NCBI GenBank assembly: GCA_951813085.1 | Contig: OX638348.1 | Span: 3,853,627-3,917,626 of the forward strand | Direction of reading: 5' to 3' | Length of the DNA: 64,000 nt | Origin: an uncultured Opitutaceae bacterium | GTDB taxonomy: Bacteria > Verrucomicrobiota > Verrucomicrobiia > Opitutales > Opitutaceae | Part shown: positions 36,064 through 45,486 of the stretch, one piece after another | Layout: each line of letters begins with the position of its first letter | Numbering within the stretch: the stretch's first letter is position 1 | The notes under the pieces: generated by a model | Databases searched by the model: none | The model's input: only the letters and a program-made list of their open reading frames with translations | Told to the model about the DNA's origin: nothing | Program-made: the position numbers and the translations under genes

Positions 36064-36873
36064 CTAAACTTCGGGCATGCGGGAAAACGAGAACTGATTG
36101 ATCAAGGTATCGCTCAATTTGGGCTGCTTTATTGGGATCGTCCGCAAGTCCTCTGTAAGCTGGACCTTGAAGGCGTCTATTGTGGATTCAGACAAGGTCA
36201 TCTGCTGTTTCAGTTCAGCAAGCTCGCATCGATAGCTGAGCCACCTAGCCTTAAAATCACGAATTTGCGATTGACCGGCTAGCTCGCTCTCGATCGTTCT
36301 GTATTCGTTTCCATTCAGTTCACCTTCGAGCAAATCGTTCACTCTGAGAAGCAGTACCTGTTGAGAGGTCTTGAATCCGTCGTGGTCGAATCCAATCAAG
36401 GCGCATTTGAGATCGGTCAAGGCGCTCGAAAGCTCATGCTTTTTGATGCGCGTAGAGAGATGTAGAGACTTATAGGACCAATTCTGGAACGACCGCGCCA
36501 CCAAGAGGAATCGTTGCATGCTGGTGAGCGATGCGAGTTTCTGGTGAGGGCTTGGAAAATCGAGAAAAGGGCTGGCGCTCTTTGCTTGAAGCCGGATTTC
36601 CAAGGCTCGCTCGAAATCGGATACGCGTCGAATATAGGGAGCGTATCGCCAGCACTTCAGAAGGGTGGCTCGGATTTGGGAAAGCCGCTCGTTTTCATCG
36701 GTATACCCTAGCAAGTAGCAATACTTCGAAAGAAATTCGAGATAGCAGGCGGTAGCTTGGGTGAAGGCGCAGGCGTTGCTGGCCCCGCTTTTCTTCAACA
36801 GGCTTCTGACTTTGCTGCGGCTGAGCCCATGTGTCGAAGGGCTGGCCGATTCCATGTCCTTGAGAAATTGCAT
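36064..36873 (-). CDS. Hypothetical protein, helical
   Basis: 269 residues, not recognised. Predominantly helical by composition, with no signal peptide or membrane segment, and a hydrophobic YLEFLSKYCYLLGYTDENER segment near residue 45. It converges on the RNase III-like gene (9 bp apart) and is followed upstream by another unrecognised gene on the same strand. The two probably form a transcription unit. Confidence 0.6.
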   Translation of the reverse strand: MQFLKDMESASPSTHGLSRSKVRSLLKKSGASNACAFTQATACYLEFLSKYCYLLGYTDENERLSQIRATLLKCWRYAPYIRRVSDFERALEIRLQAKSASPFLDFPSPHQKLASLTSMQRFLLVARSFQNWSYKSLHLSTRIKKHELSSALTDLKCALIGFDHDGFKTSQQVLLLRVNDLLEGELNGNEYRTIESELAGQSQIRDFKARWLSYRCELAELKQQMTLSESTIDAFKVQLTEDLRTIPIKQPKLSDTLINQFSFSRMPEV

Positions 36874-36907
36874 GCAATGTGAGTATTGGCGTAAGGCGAT
36901 TTGGGGG

Positions 36908-37558
36908 CTACTCGTCCTCGAATCGCTTGGCGAACGCCGCGCGGCAATCGCTGGTAACTCTCAACCAAATTTCGCGAATGTCGAAAATCCGTATCTTCGC
37001 ATGCTTTGCGTAAAGATCCAGCGGAGTAACATTCAGGGATTCTAATTCCGTTATCAGCGCCAAGAGCTGATTGAGCTCAACGAGGCCCCGCTTGAAGTAG
37101 GCGATGGCGAGCATGTAGTCGCCCAGATCCAGCGCGGTGACCGCGAGCAGCCCGTACTGGTCGGACTGAGCGATCGCGTTTTGTACGCGCAATGCAGTCG
37201 TGGCTGGGAGCAGGTCGCCGGAAAGGGAGACGTGCTGAGTCCATTTTTCAGTAAGCCAATCATGCAGCGCCTTGCTGGCGATGTAGAGAGGATGCTTGTG
37301 CAAGGTATATGGCTGATCGGGAATCGGCTCGGAAGCCTCCTGTCCGCTGCTCTCGCCTTGAACGTCCCAACCCATGTACAATGCGACCTCATCGAGTCGG
37401 TTGGTATTGGCTACAAACCTGGTGTAGAGCTTTTGGTACTTCCGGACTTCGTCCCGCTCAGTCTTCAGGTAGAGCTCCCAGTCGCGTTCGTTCCAAATGG
37501 TGTCCCAGCTGTCATCCCACTCGCTGTCGGAGTTGCTGTCGAATTCGAAATTGGCCAT
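36908..37558 (-). CDS. Hypothetical acidic protein
   Basis: 216 residues from MANFEFDSNSDSEWDDSWDT, chosen over an ATG 48 bp upstream because of the compact acidic N-terminus. Asp/Ser/Trp-rich start, then amphipathic helices (QYGLLAVTALDLGDYMLAIA), possibly TPR-like. Not recognised. It is divergent from the TPR-like gene at 37625. Confidence 0.55.
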   Translation of the reverse strand: MANFEFDSNSDSEWDDSWDTIWNERDWELYLKTERDEVRKYQKLYTRFVANTNRLDEVALYMGWDVQGESSGQEASEPIPDQPYTLHKHPLYIASKALHDWLTEKWTQHVSLSGDLLPATTALRVQNAIAQSDQYGLLAVTALDLGDYMLAIAYFKRGLVELNQLLALITELESLNVTPLDLYAKHAKIRIFDIREIWLRVTSDCRAAFAKRFEDE

Positions 37559-37624
37559 ATTCCTTAACAAGCTTTTTATGAAGCAGGCGAAAGCTAGCTC
37601 TCGCATTTTGTTTTGGCAAATGAA

Positions 37625-38152
37625 ATGTTGAAAAAGTTGGCGAGAGGTTTCGATGCCCTAAATGAGCCGAAATATGACCCTGATCTTTGCAGTTGTCCCC
37701 GTGCGTTTTTCATTCAAGATAAGCGACTTATGAATTCCGATGAAACTGTTTTCTATCTCAGCGCCAACCATACGGATCAGCTCACGGAAACGGAAGAAGG
37801 ACGCGCCATTGCCCGTCAGTTCGCTCACCGCGCTCTCAGCTTTCTCGAGGAAAGTCGATCCGCTCATGGAGCGAACCCTGCGATATACTTGGAGGAAGCG
37901 ATGATCTTGTGGGAAAAAGCCAAGGACCCGGGGGCCGCAGCGGATCGATTCGAGAAAGCCCTGAAAACGGGAAATGCTCCGTATTTCGCCTACCGGGTCT
38001 ATGCTCAACTGCTTGTTGAAATGGGTCGCAAGCGTGACGCATTAGACTTGCTAAGGGCTCACTATAGGGAGTTGCCGGATAATTCTGTCGAAGCAATGAA
38101 ACCTGTCGTGGCAGAACGAATACGTACGTTAGCAAATGAGCTTGAAGAATGA
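37625..38152 (+). CDS. TPR-like hypothetical protein
   Basis: About 175 residues from ATG 37625 (a TTG at 37613 and an ATG at 37730 are alternatives). The C-terminal half has TPR-like helix pairs: PAIYLEEAMILWEKAKDPGA, AADRFEKALKTGNAPYFAYR and VYAQLLVEMGRKRDALDLLR. Probably a protein-binding scaffold; the partner is unknown. It lies 52 bp upstream of cysC on the same strand. Confidence 0.6.
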   Translation: MLKKLARGFDALNEPKYDPDLCSCPRAFFIQDKRLMNSDETVFYLSANHTDQLTETEEGRAIARQFAHRALSFLEESRSAHGANPAIYLEEAMILWEKAKDPGAAADRFEKALKTGNAPYFAYRVYAQLLVEMGRKRDALDLLRAHYRELPDNSVEAMKPVVAERIRTLANELEE

Positions 38153-38203
38153 TCCCTGGGACTTTCCTTGCATAAGCGAGCAGGTTCTCTTCTATAGTCA
38201 CTG

Positions 38204-38800
38204 ATGAATGAAAATCTCCATCCAATAACGGACCGTTTGCTTAAGCGGTCCGATCGGGGATCGCTAACGCGCCAGTCGGCCAAGGTCGTATGGATGTGCG
38301 GCTTGTCGGGCTCGGGTAAAAGTACCTTGGCGACCGCTTTGGAAAAAAGCCTCTATTCGAGAGGGAATCTTGTTTACGTCTTAGACGGTGACAATATTCG
38401 GACTGGTTTGAATAGCGGGCTTGGTTTCTCGGACGAGGACCGGAGTGAAAATATACGGCGCATCGCGGAAGTATCGAAACTCTTCGTGGATGCGGGCGTG
38501 ATATCGATCAATTCGTTCATCACTCCGAACGAAGCCTATCGTTCGATGGCGCGCGAGATCATTGGCAAGGAGAACGTGATCGAAGTCTACGTTAAGGCAT
38601 CGTTCGAAACCTGCATGAAACGCGACGTGAAAGGCTTGTATGCAAAGGCTGAAAAGGGACTCGTGGCCGATTTTACTGGCAAGGATTCTGGATTTGAAGA
38701 GCCGGCCCATTCCGACCTAGTGATTGATACGGAAAGCCAAACCATTGAAGAATCGCTAGATTCGCTCATTGAATTCGTTGCTCCGAGAATCGCCCTCTAA
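38204..38800 (+). CDS. cysC: Adenylylsulfate kinase
   Basis: A 198-residue enzyme that phosphorylates APS to PAPS with ATP. The Walker A loop GLSGSGKS is at residues 33-40; then VYVLDGDNIRTGLNSGLGFS (the APS-binding DGD-R-LN-LGFS signature), GVISINSFITP and RDVKGLYAKAEKG follow. Length is normal. It is separate from the cysDN pair 19 kb away, and is flanked by genes of unknown function. Confidence 0.95.
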   Translation: MNENLHPITDRLLKRSDRGSLTRQSAKVVWMCGLSGSGKSTLATALEKSLYSRGNLVYVLDGDNIRTGLNSGLGFSDEDRSENIRRIAEVSKLFVDAGVISINSFITPNEAYRSMAREIIGKENVIEVYVKASFETCMKRDVKGLYAKAEKGLVADFTGKDSGFEEPAHSDLVIDTESQTIEESLDSLIEFVAPRIAL

Positions 38801-38830
38801 ACGCTTTCTCGGATGCGACCTTAATACGCG

Positions 38831-40222
38831 ATGACGCTGTACTTGCTCAAGATCGGTAAATGGCTATTGGGCAAGTCCGCAGTCCTAATAGTGGCGACTC
38901 TGGTAGCGATAGGGGCCTTTGCCCTGTACTTGTATATTGGGGACAGTTTTCGCTTGGATCGTGAACGTCTTGAAAAGCTCGAAGCGACGCAGGCGTTGGC
39001 CCAGCAAACGTACCAGCAGCTCGAATCGATTCATTCCGAGATTATTGAAGTAGCGAAGGAACTGGATGATGCGCGGACGAAAGCGCAGACGGCCCAGCAG
39101 CTAATTGAGAAGCTGGAAGGGCTTTTATCGAAGATCGAGTACCTCTTTTCTTCGGCCGCCGAGAAGAAAGCAGTCGATGACCAGCTTGCATCCGCCAAAA
39201 TGGAGAACGAGCAACTGGGCGCCCAGATCATCGATTTGAGGACTCGTCATGCTGGCTTGAGAGTGACGCGTACGAGCTTGTCGGACGAAGCCCAAAAGCT
39301 TGAAGAAGAGATATTGGCGCTAGAAACAGGTTCCTCGGAAGTCGTCCGCTATATCAATGCTTCCTGGTCAGCGATTCGCGTCTATCTTCCCAGTGCCATT
39401 GCGGTGACCATACTCGGCCCAATCGTTTTGAAGCTGACCGCGTACTATGTGATCGCGCCTACTTTTCAGTGGGCCAAGCCGATCCAGTTGTCGAAGTCCA
39501 AGCTCGCTGAACCCGCTATTTTGGATAGCGGCGTGTCGGTAGGACTCTCGCTCGTCGAGGGCGAGACCGCCTGGATCAAGGAATCCTACCTGCAAGCTTC
39601 AGACGAGAATTTGGATCGCAGAACACGCTTCGTACTGAATTGGCAGATCCCTGTCACGTGCCTAGCCGCGGGACTCGTCGAATTGATCGAATTCACAAGC
39701 AAGAGCGATGGCAAGGTGACTGCATCCACGCAGGATAAGCCAGACATGGAGCTGTGCCTATTGCGGGTGCCTGAGAAGAGTTCAATCATCTTGCGCCCGA
39801 GCCACTTGGTCGGACTCATCGCTCCCGAGGGAGAAAGGGTATCTATCCGAAGGCGATGGAGCTTCGCGAGAGCCCAGGCATGGATGACGCTGCAATTCCG
39901 CTACTTCGAATTCGTAGGCCCCTGCCGATGGGTGGTATCAGGAGTGAGAGGCGTGAGAGCGGAACCTATCGATAGCGGACCTGATGGCGGACGCCGCGCC
40001 AATCAGGATTCGACCATCGGCTTTACACCAGACCTACAGTTCGGCGCGACGCGGGCGGAAACGTTTTGGGCTTATTTCCGCGGCTTCAATCCGCTCTTCG
40101 ACGACGTCTTTCGTGGACACGGCGTTTTCCTGTGCCAGGAAATCACTCGAGGGGAGGATTCCGGACCTACGCGATTCTCGGCAGGAATGCGGGATGCGTT
40201 TTTGAAGGTGGCCGGCATTTAA
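38831..40222 (+). CDS. Coiled-coil membrane protein of unknown function
   Basis: 463 residues. An N-terminal transmembrane helix (residues about 14-38, VLIVATLVAIGAFALYLYIG), a long coiled coil (about 45-165, LEKLEATQALAQQTYQQLES ...), a second helix (YLPSAIAVTILGPIVLKL, about 190) and then a beta-rich C-terminal domain of 250 residues with VGLSLVEGETAWIKESYLQA and RWSFARAQAWMTLQFRYFEF. The C-terminal part vaguely recalls AIM24-type beta domains, but I do not claim homology. It may be an envelope-spanning protein. Confidence 0.55.
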   Translation: MTLYLLKIGKWLLGKSAVLIVATLVAIGAFALYLYIGDSFRLDRERLEKLEATQALAQQTYQQLESIHSEIIEVAKELDDARTKAQTAQQLIEKLEGLLSKIEYLFSSAAEKKAVDDQLASAKMENEQLGAQIIDLRTRHAGLRVTRTSLSDEAQKLEEEILALETGSSEVVRYINASWSAIRVYLPSAIAVTILGPIVLKLTAYYVIAPTFQWAKPIQLSKSKLAEPAILDSGVSVGLSLVEGETAWIKESYLQASDENLDRRTRFVLNWQIPVTCLAAGLVELIEFTSKSDGKVTASTQDKPDMELCLLRVPEKSSIILRPSHLVGLIAPEGERVSIRRRWSFARAQAWMTLQFRYFEFVGPCRWVVSGVRGVRAEPIDSGPDGGRRANQDSTIGFTPDLQFGATRAETFWAYFRGFNPLFDDVFRGHGVFLCQEITRGEDSGPTRFSAGMRDAFLKVAGI

Positions 40223-40272
40223 GGATTCCCCCAATCCCGAAGTAGTCTACGAGTAATCGCTCAGGAAATAAG

Positions 40273-40968
40273 ATGAATGATATTGGTATGATATTCGATT
40301 GGGATGGCGTCGTAGTGGACTCGTCGCAGCAACATGAAGAGAGCTGGGAAGCCTTGGCTGCTGAAGAGAATCTACCGCTCTTCGAGGGCCATTTCAAAAA
40401 GGGCTTCGGAAAGCGAAATCAGCTGATAATTCCAAGCATTCTCAAATGGACCGATGACCCTTCTGAGATTGAGCGACTTGGCGATCGAAAGGAAGTTCTC
40501 TATCGGCGCATCGTTGAGAAAACGGGTATCCAACCCCTCCCAGCTGTTAAGGCCTTCGTGGAATCGCTTCTAGAAAACGACGTTCCCTTTGCAGTGGGTT
40601 CTTCTACTCCCAGAGAGAATATCGAAGCCGTTATGCGAGGCGCAGGTATCGAAAATCTCTTTACAAAAATCGTGGCCGCTGCGGATGTAGTCAATGGCAA
40701 GCCAGACCCGGAGGTATTCCTCAAGGCAGCGAAGGCGATTGGCGTCGATCCTAGGAGGTGCATTGTGTTTGAGGACTCTACCAGCGGTATCGAGGCGGGT
40801 ATTGTCGGTGGAATGACGGTCGTGGGGCTCGCAACGACGCATTCGAAGGATTACCTCGAAAGGTCAGGCGCAGCATTGATCAAAGAATCCTTTTGCGACG
40901 TAAGTCTCCCGGAGCTTATTGAAGCGCTGGATGCCAACTCTAATGACCGCGGAAACGAGCGTTTTTAG
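40273..40968 (+). CDS. HAD-family hydrolase, beta-phosphoglucomutase-like
   Basis: A 231-residue protein. The HAD motif I DWDGVVVDSS (nucleophile Asp) is at residues about 9-18, followed by a cap domain, GSSTPRENIE (motif II Ser/Thr), KPDPEVFLKAA (motif III Lys) and FEDSTSGIEAG (motif IV acidic pair). It matches the subgroup of sugar-phosphate phosphatases and beta-phosphoglucomutases; which one cannot be told. Confidence 0.9.
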   Translation: MNDIGMIFDWDGVVVDSSQQHEESWEALAAEENLPLFEGHFKKGFGKRNQLIIPSILKWTDDPSEIERLGDRKEVLYRRIVEKTGIQPLPAVKAFVESLLENDVPFAVGSSTPRENIEAVMRGAGIENLFTKIVAAADVVNGKPDPEVFLKAAKAIGVDPRRCIVFEDSTSGIEAGIVGGMTVVGLATTHSKDYLERSGAALIKESFCDVSLPELIEALDANSNDRGNERF

Positions 40969-41061
40969 TTCATTCGTCGTTTTGGGGGTTGCGAACGCAG
41001 TCTAGCGCTATCTAATGGCGACTACACTCGTACTTACAACTGGAAGGAACCCCAGAGAACT

Positions 41062-42396
41062 ATGGATCTACAAAAGATCAATTTGACCCGCTATATCCTG
41101 ATTTCGATGTTCGCGGGCGCCGTCGCCGGACTAACGCTTTCTTACTTCGTCGAATTTGCGACCCACCCGGAGACTGGCAAGCCGCTGCTAGATGGGCAGA
41201 ACCGACCGGTACTTGAGAGCAGTTTCGCTGCAGACTACATCATCAACGGACTGTTCCAGTTTCTCAGCGAAGCCTTTATCCGCAGTCTCAAGGCGCTGGT
41301 CGTACCTCTGGTGTTCGTCTCCCTTGTCTGCGGCACCGCTGCTATGGATGATGTGAGAAAGCTGGGTACGGTTGGGCTCAAGACGCTGGCGCTCTACATG
41401 GGTACAACGGCGATCGCCATCAGCATCGCGATTGTGATGGCTCTAATCATTAAGCCAGGGGTCGGAGTCGCCAGCCCGGAAGTGAGCGCTTATGTCCCCG
41501 GAGAAACCAAGTCGTTGCTCAATGTGCTTATCGATATATTCCCAAGCAACATCGTTACCGCGTTCGCGAATGGCGAGATGCTTCAGATCATCGTTGGCGC
41601 CCTGGCGCTGGGTATTGCCTTGGTCGTTTCTGGGGAGCGCGGCAAACGGGTACTCGATTTCTTCCGTAACCTGAACGAAGTGATCATGAAGCTCGTCATC
41701 CTAGTTATGTTGATGGCGCCATTTGGCGTATTCGCCAAGATCGCGCAGGTATTCGCCAAGGAAGGATTCGATACGATATTCGCATTGGCGAAATACTTCA
41801 TTCTAGTCATTGTCGTTTTGCTCATCCATGCAGCGGTCGTTTACCCATCGATGCTCAAGCTATTCACGGGATTGAGCCCAATTATGCTCTTGAAGAAGCT
41901 AAGGAATGCGCAGCTTTTCGCATTCAGCACCGCCAGCAGCAACGCCACGATACCAGTGACACTTCGGGCCACAGAGGAACGACTCGGAGCATCGAATAAG
42001 GTCTCATCATTCACAGTGCCATTAGGCGCTACGATCAATATGGATGGCACTGCAATAATGCAAGGGGTCGCCACCGTATTCATTGCGCAACTATCCGGTA
42101 TCGATTTGTCGATTACGCAATACCTTACCGTAATCCTAGCCGCGACCATGGCATCGATTGGAACAGCTGGCGTGCCGAGCGCAGGTCTTGTGATGCTTAC
42201 TTTAGTTCTAGGCCTAGTGGGCCTGCCACCTGACAAGATTGGGCTTATTATCGGGATTGACCGTTTGCTCGATATGGTTCGCACTGCCGTCAATATTACG
42301 GGGGATGCGACGATTACCTGTATCGTTGCGAAGTCCGAAGGCCAACTCGACGAAGATATTTTCAATCGGCCAACCGAGGAAGAAGAGATTAGCTAG
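41062..42396 (+). CDS. Dicarboxylate/amino acid:cation symporter (DAACS)
   Basis: A 444-residue transporter like GltP/DctA. The conserved features are LKALVVPLVFVSLVCGTAAM, STASSNATIPVTLRA (the serine-rich reentrant loop), ATINMDGTAIMQGVATVFIA (motif NMDGT) and GTAGVPSAGLVMLTLVL, with MVRTAVNITGDAT near the C-terminus. It imports C4-dicarboxylates or acidic amino acids with sodium or H+. It ends 8 bp upstream of uvrB. Confidence 0.93.
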   Translation: MDLQKINLTRYILISMFAGAVAGLTLSYFVEFATHPETGKPLLDGQNRPVLESSFAADYIINGLFQFLSEAFIRSLKALVVPLVFVSLVCGTAAMDDVRKLGTVGLKTLALYMGTTAIAISIAIVMALIIKPGVGVASPEVSAYVPGETKSLLNVLIDIFPSNIVTAFANGEMLQIIVGALALGIALVVSGERGKRVLDFFRNLNEVIMKLVILVMLMAPFGVFAKIAQVFAKEGFDTIFALAKYFILVIVVLLIHAAVVYPSMLKLFTGLSPIMLLKKLRNAQLFAFSTASSNATIPVTLRATEERLGASNKVSSFTVPLGATINMDGTAIMQGVATVFIAQLSGIDLSITQYLTVILAATMASIGTAGVPSAGLVMLTLVLGLVGLPPDKIGLIIGIDRLLDMVRTAVNITGDATITCIVAKSEGQLDEDIFNRPTEEEEIS

Positions 42397-42404
42397 CCGC
42401 GGAG

Positions 42405-44417
42405 ATGGAAGGGAAGTCGCTATTCGATTTGAAATCGGACTACGCCCCAATGGGCGATCAGCCCGAAGCGATCAATCAAATCGTCGATTCGATCGGAAAC
42501 GGAAATCGGTACCAAACGTTGCTGGGCGTTACCGGTTCAGGCAAGACCTTCAGCATGGCGAATATCATCGCTCGCTGCGAGCGGCCCGCATTGCTGATCT
42601 CGCACAACAAAACCTTAGCGGCGCAGCTGTATTCGGAATTCAAGAACTTTTTCCCTAATAACGCCGTCGAGTACTTCGTAAGCTATTACGACTACTATCA
42701 GCCGGAAGCTTACGTTCCCTCAACGGATACGTTCATTGAGAAGGACTCGTCCATTAACGATGAGATCGATCGGCTGCGTATTTCCGCAACGAGTAGCCTG
42801 ATCAGCCGACGGGACGTTATCGTAGTCGCTAGCGTATCCTGTATCTATGGCTTGGGTTCACCAGAAGACTTCGAGGAATTGATGATTCCGTTGCGGCTAG
42901 GTGACGAATTGGGAAGGGATACCTTCTTGAATCGCTCGATAGAAATCCAGTACGAAAGAAACGATATCGACTTGAATCGCGGGCGATTTCGCGTTCGAGG
43001 AGACGTGGTCGATGTGATGCCAGCCTACTTGGAGAAAGGGCTGCGGGTTGAATTTTTGGGAGACAGCATAGAAGCGCTGTCGGAATTCGATCCAGTGACA
43101 GGATCAGCTACTCGTAAGATGGAACAATTCAATTTGTATCCAGCAAATCAATTCGTTACAACTCGAGGAAAGACCGAACAGGCGATCGGGCTGATCAAGA
43201 ATGAGCTCAAGGATAGGGTGGCTACATTTGAGAACGAAGGGAAGCTCCTCGAAGCGCAGCGAATCAGTATGCGGACCAACTATGATCTGGAAATGCTGCG
43301 GGAAGTTGGATTCTGCAATGGCATCGAAAATTATTCGATGCACTTGTCTGGAAGGAAAACGGGCGAGCGACCCTCCTGCCTGATCGATTTCTTTGACGAT
43401 GATTTCCTGCTTTTCGTGGACGAGAGCCATGTGTCGATTCCGCAAATCGGCGCAATGTACGCCGGCGACCGATCGCGGAAGACTACACTGGTAGAGCATG
43501 GCTTCCGACTGCCGTCGGCGCTCGACAATCGGCCAATGAACTTCGACGAGTTCACCCAGGTTACGGGTACGACCGTTTTCGTTTCGGCAACCCCCGCCAA
43601 GTATGAGCTTGAGCGGAGCGCGCTCGTCGCGGAGCAGATAATCCGACCTACGGGTCTCTTGGATCCAGAAATCGAGATCCGAGGCACCCAGGGGCAGGTG
43701 GAGGACTTGATAGGCGAGGTCAATAAGGCCATTGAGGCGAGTCAACGCGTTCTGGTGACGACCCTGACCAAGCGGTTGTCAGAGGACATTACCGCCTATC
43801 TTCGCGAACGTGACATCCACGTGGAATACTTGCATTCGGATATCGACGCCATTGAGAGGGTCGAGATTCTGAGGCGATTACGAGCGGGCGACTTTGATGT
43901 TCTGGTAGGAATCAACTTGCTTCGCGAAGGCCTCGATCTGCCTGAGGTCGCGCTGGTTGCCATTCTGGATGCAGACAAGGAGGGATTCTTGCGAAGCGAA
44001 ATCAGCTTGATTCAAACTGCGGGTCGCGCCGCTCGACATGAAAAGGGACGGGTGATCCTATACGCGGACGTCATGACCAAATCGATCCAGCGAACCGTCG
44101 ACAAGACACAGGATAGGAGATTGCGACAAATCGAGTACAATGAGCGCGAAGGAGTTACCCCTAGAAGCGTCGTAAGGCCGGTACAGGCGAGTTTACATGA
44201 TGGCTCAAAGGAAGACGAAGCCTTCGCTGTAGTGGGCGAAGACGACGACGTTGAAGCGGTCATCAATGAGCTTACGGTAGAGATGGATGATGCCGCGGCG
44301 AAACTTGAGTTCGAGCGAGCGGCCCTATTGAGAGATCAGATAGATGCCTTGCGATCAGGCGATTTCAAAAAAGCGTCTGCAAGCAAGAAAAAGCGGCGCT
44401 CTTACCGAAGACGCTAA
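42405..44417 (+). CDS. uvrB: Excinuclease ABC subunit B
   Basis: A 670-residue UvrB. The Walker A loop GVTGSGKT is at residues 41-48; then SHNKTLAAQLYSEFKNFFPN, the beta-hairpin YYDYYQPEAYVPSTDTFIEK, the DEAD-box-like LLFVDESHVSIPQIG, VLVGINLLREGLDLPEV and IQTAGRAARH follow. The C-terminal UVR motif (AAAKLEFERAALLRDQIDAL) binds UvrC. Full-length and intact. It is the last conserved gene before the accessory island. Confidence 0.98.
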   Translation: MEGKSLFDLKSDYAPMGDQPEAINQIVDSIGNGNRYQTLLGVTGSGKTFSMANIIARCERPALLISHNKTLAAQLYSEFKNFFPNNAVEYFVSYYDYYQPEAYVPSTDTFIEKDSSINDEIDRLRISATSSLISRRDVIVVASVSCIYGLGSPEDFEELMIPLRLGDELGRDTFLNRSIEIQYERNDIDLNRGRFRVRGDVVDVMPAYLEKGLRVEFLGDSIEALSEFDPVTGSATRKMEQFNLYPANQFVTTRGKTEQAIGLIKNELKDRVATFENEGKLLEAQRISMRTNYDLEMLREVGFCNGIENYSMHLSGRKTGERPSCLIDFFDDDFLLFVDESHVSIPQIGAMYAGDRSRKTTLVEHGFRLPSALDNRPMNFDEFTQVTGTTVFVSATPAKYELERSALVAEQIIRPTGLLDPEIEIRGTQGQVEDLIGEVNKAIEASQRVLVTTLTKRLSEDITAYLRERDIHVEYLHSDIDAIERVEILRRLRAGDFDVLVGINLLREGLDLPEVALVAILDADKEGFLRSEISLIQTAGRAARHEKGRVILYADVMTKSIQRTVDKTQDRRLRQIEYNEREGVTPRSVVRPVQASLHDGSKEDEAFAVVGEDDDVEAVINELTVEMDDAAAKLEFERAALLRDQIDALRSGDFKKASASKKKRRSYRRR

Positions 44418-44495
44418 TGCTAGGCATTTAGGTTGGCGTGCATGCGTCCATCGGCGATCGCCCGCCACCGCTCGATAACTTCAATGCATAAAAAA

Positions 44496-44524
44496 AGGGA
44501 TTGATATACTTGACACCCCTAAAC
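44496..44524 (+). repeat. Left terminal inverted repeat of the R-M transposon
   Basis: 29 bp, from AGGGATTGATATACTTGACA to CCCTAAAC. Its reverse complement is exactly 46939-46967. Confidence 0.95.
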
Positions 44525-44537
44525 AGTCTGATATAAT
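44510..44537 (+). promoter_or_regulatory. Consensus sigma-70 promoter for the transposon operon
   Basis: TTGACA (44510-44515), 16 bases, TATAAT (44532-44537): both boxes are perfect consensus. The -35 box lies in the terminal repeat. Transcription would start near 44545 and reach the transposase ATG at 44566 and the R-M genes behind it. Confidence 0.8.
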
Positions 44538-44565
44538 TGGGGTTACAAAGTAAAGGTAGCGCCAC

Positions 44566-45486
44566 ATGAAATACAATTCTCTTGTTCAAATGCTTGCCGT
44601 ATTCCCAGATGAGCAATCTTGTATTGACCACCTGGAAAATCTGCGATGGGGCGCAGGTATCGTGTGCGCCTGCTGTGGCAGTACACGGAAGATTTACAAA
44701 AGAAAATCAAAGCCAGGTGTATATCGTTGCGCTGATTGCAAGAAAGATTTCAGTATTCGCAAAGGCACGATATACGAGGAATCCCGTATTCCGTTGCGGC
44801 AATGGCTCATTGCCGCGTGGTTGATGACTAATCATCGAAAAGGCATTAGCAGTCACCATCTCGCAAGGGAGCTTGGCGTAACACAGAAAACAGCCTGGTT
44901 TATTTTGGCGAGGCTCCGTAAGGCCGCAGAGCAGGCGGGGGAAGGTTCAGGTCCACTGGACGGGCCTACTGAAGCCGATGAAACCTATCTTGGAGGCAAA
45001 GAGGAAAACAAGCGCGCAAACAAGCGATTAAGCGCAGGGCGAGGCGCAGTCGGGGAAGATATGGTTGTTGGCGCTCGCTCCAGATCAGGCAAGGCGCTCG
45101 CTCAGCGAGGCGTAAGCGCATCGAAGAAGACGCTGGGGAAATTCATCAGGCGACACGCGCCGGAAGGCTCCACGCTATACACGGATGACCACAAAGGCTA
45201 CACAGGACTAGGTGCGGAATGCCGCCACGAAGTTGCTGTACATTCTGTCGGTGAATACGTCAGGGGCAAAGCGCGCGCCAATGGCATTGAGTCTTTTTGG
45301 GCCATGCTGAAACGGGGCTACTATGGTGTTTTCCACCACTTCACATGGAAGCGCCTCGACCGATACTTAGCGGAGTTCTCCTTCAGATGGAATCTGTTGG
45401 GGCTTGAAGGGGGCGAAAGGCTGGATGCATTGCTTGTCCATGGGTTTAATAGCAGGCTCACTTACAGAGGGCTAGTCGATGGATAG
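44566..45486 (+). CDS. IS1595-family transposase
   Basis: A 306-residue transposase. Its N-terminal zinc ribbon is CACCGSTRKIY ... YRCADCKKDFSIRKG (two CxxC pairs, residues about 34-66). A helix-turn-helix follows (GISSHHLARELGVTQKTAWF), then the ISXO2-like catalytic domain: EADETYLGGKE (first Asp), TLYTDDHKGY (second Asp) and GIESFWAMLKRGYYGVFHHF (third catalytic region). All catalytic segments look intact. Its last 8 bases overlap the methyltransferase start, so movement and R-M expression are coupled. Confidence 0.93.
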   Translation: MKYNSLVQMLAVFPDEQSCIDHLENLRWGAGIVCACCGSTRKIYKRKSKPGVYRCADCKKDFSIRKGTIYEESRIPLRQWLIAAWLMTNHRKGISSHHLARELGVTQKTAWFILARLRKAAEQAGEGSGPLDGPTEADETYLGGKEENKRANKRLSAGRGAVGEDMVVGARSRSGKALAQRGVSASKKTLGKFIRRHAPEGSTLYTDDHKGYTGLGAECRHEVAVHSVGEYVRGKARANGIESFWAMLKRGYYGVFHHFTWKRLDRYLAEFSFRWNLLGLEGGERLDALLVHGFNSRLTYRGLVDG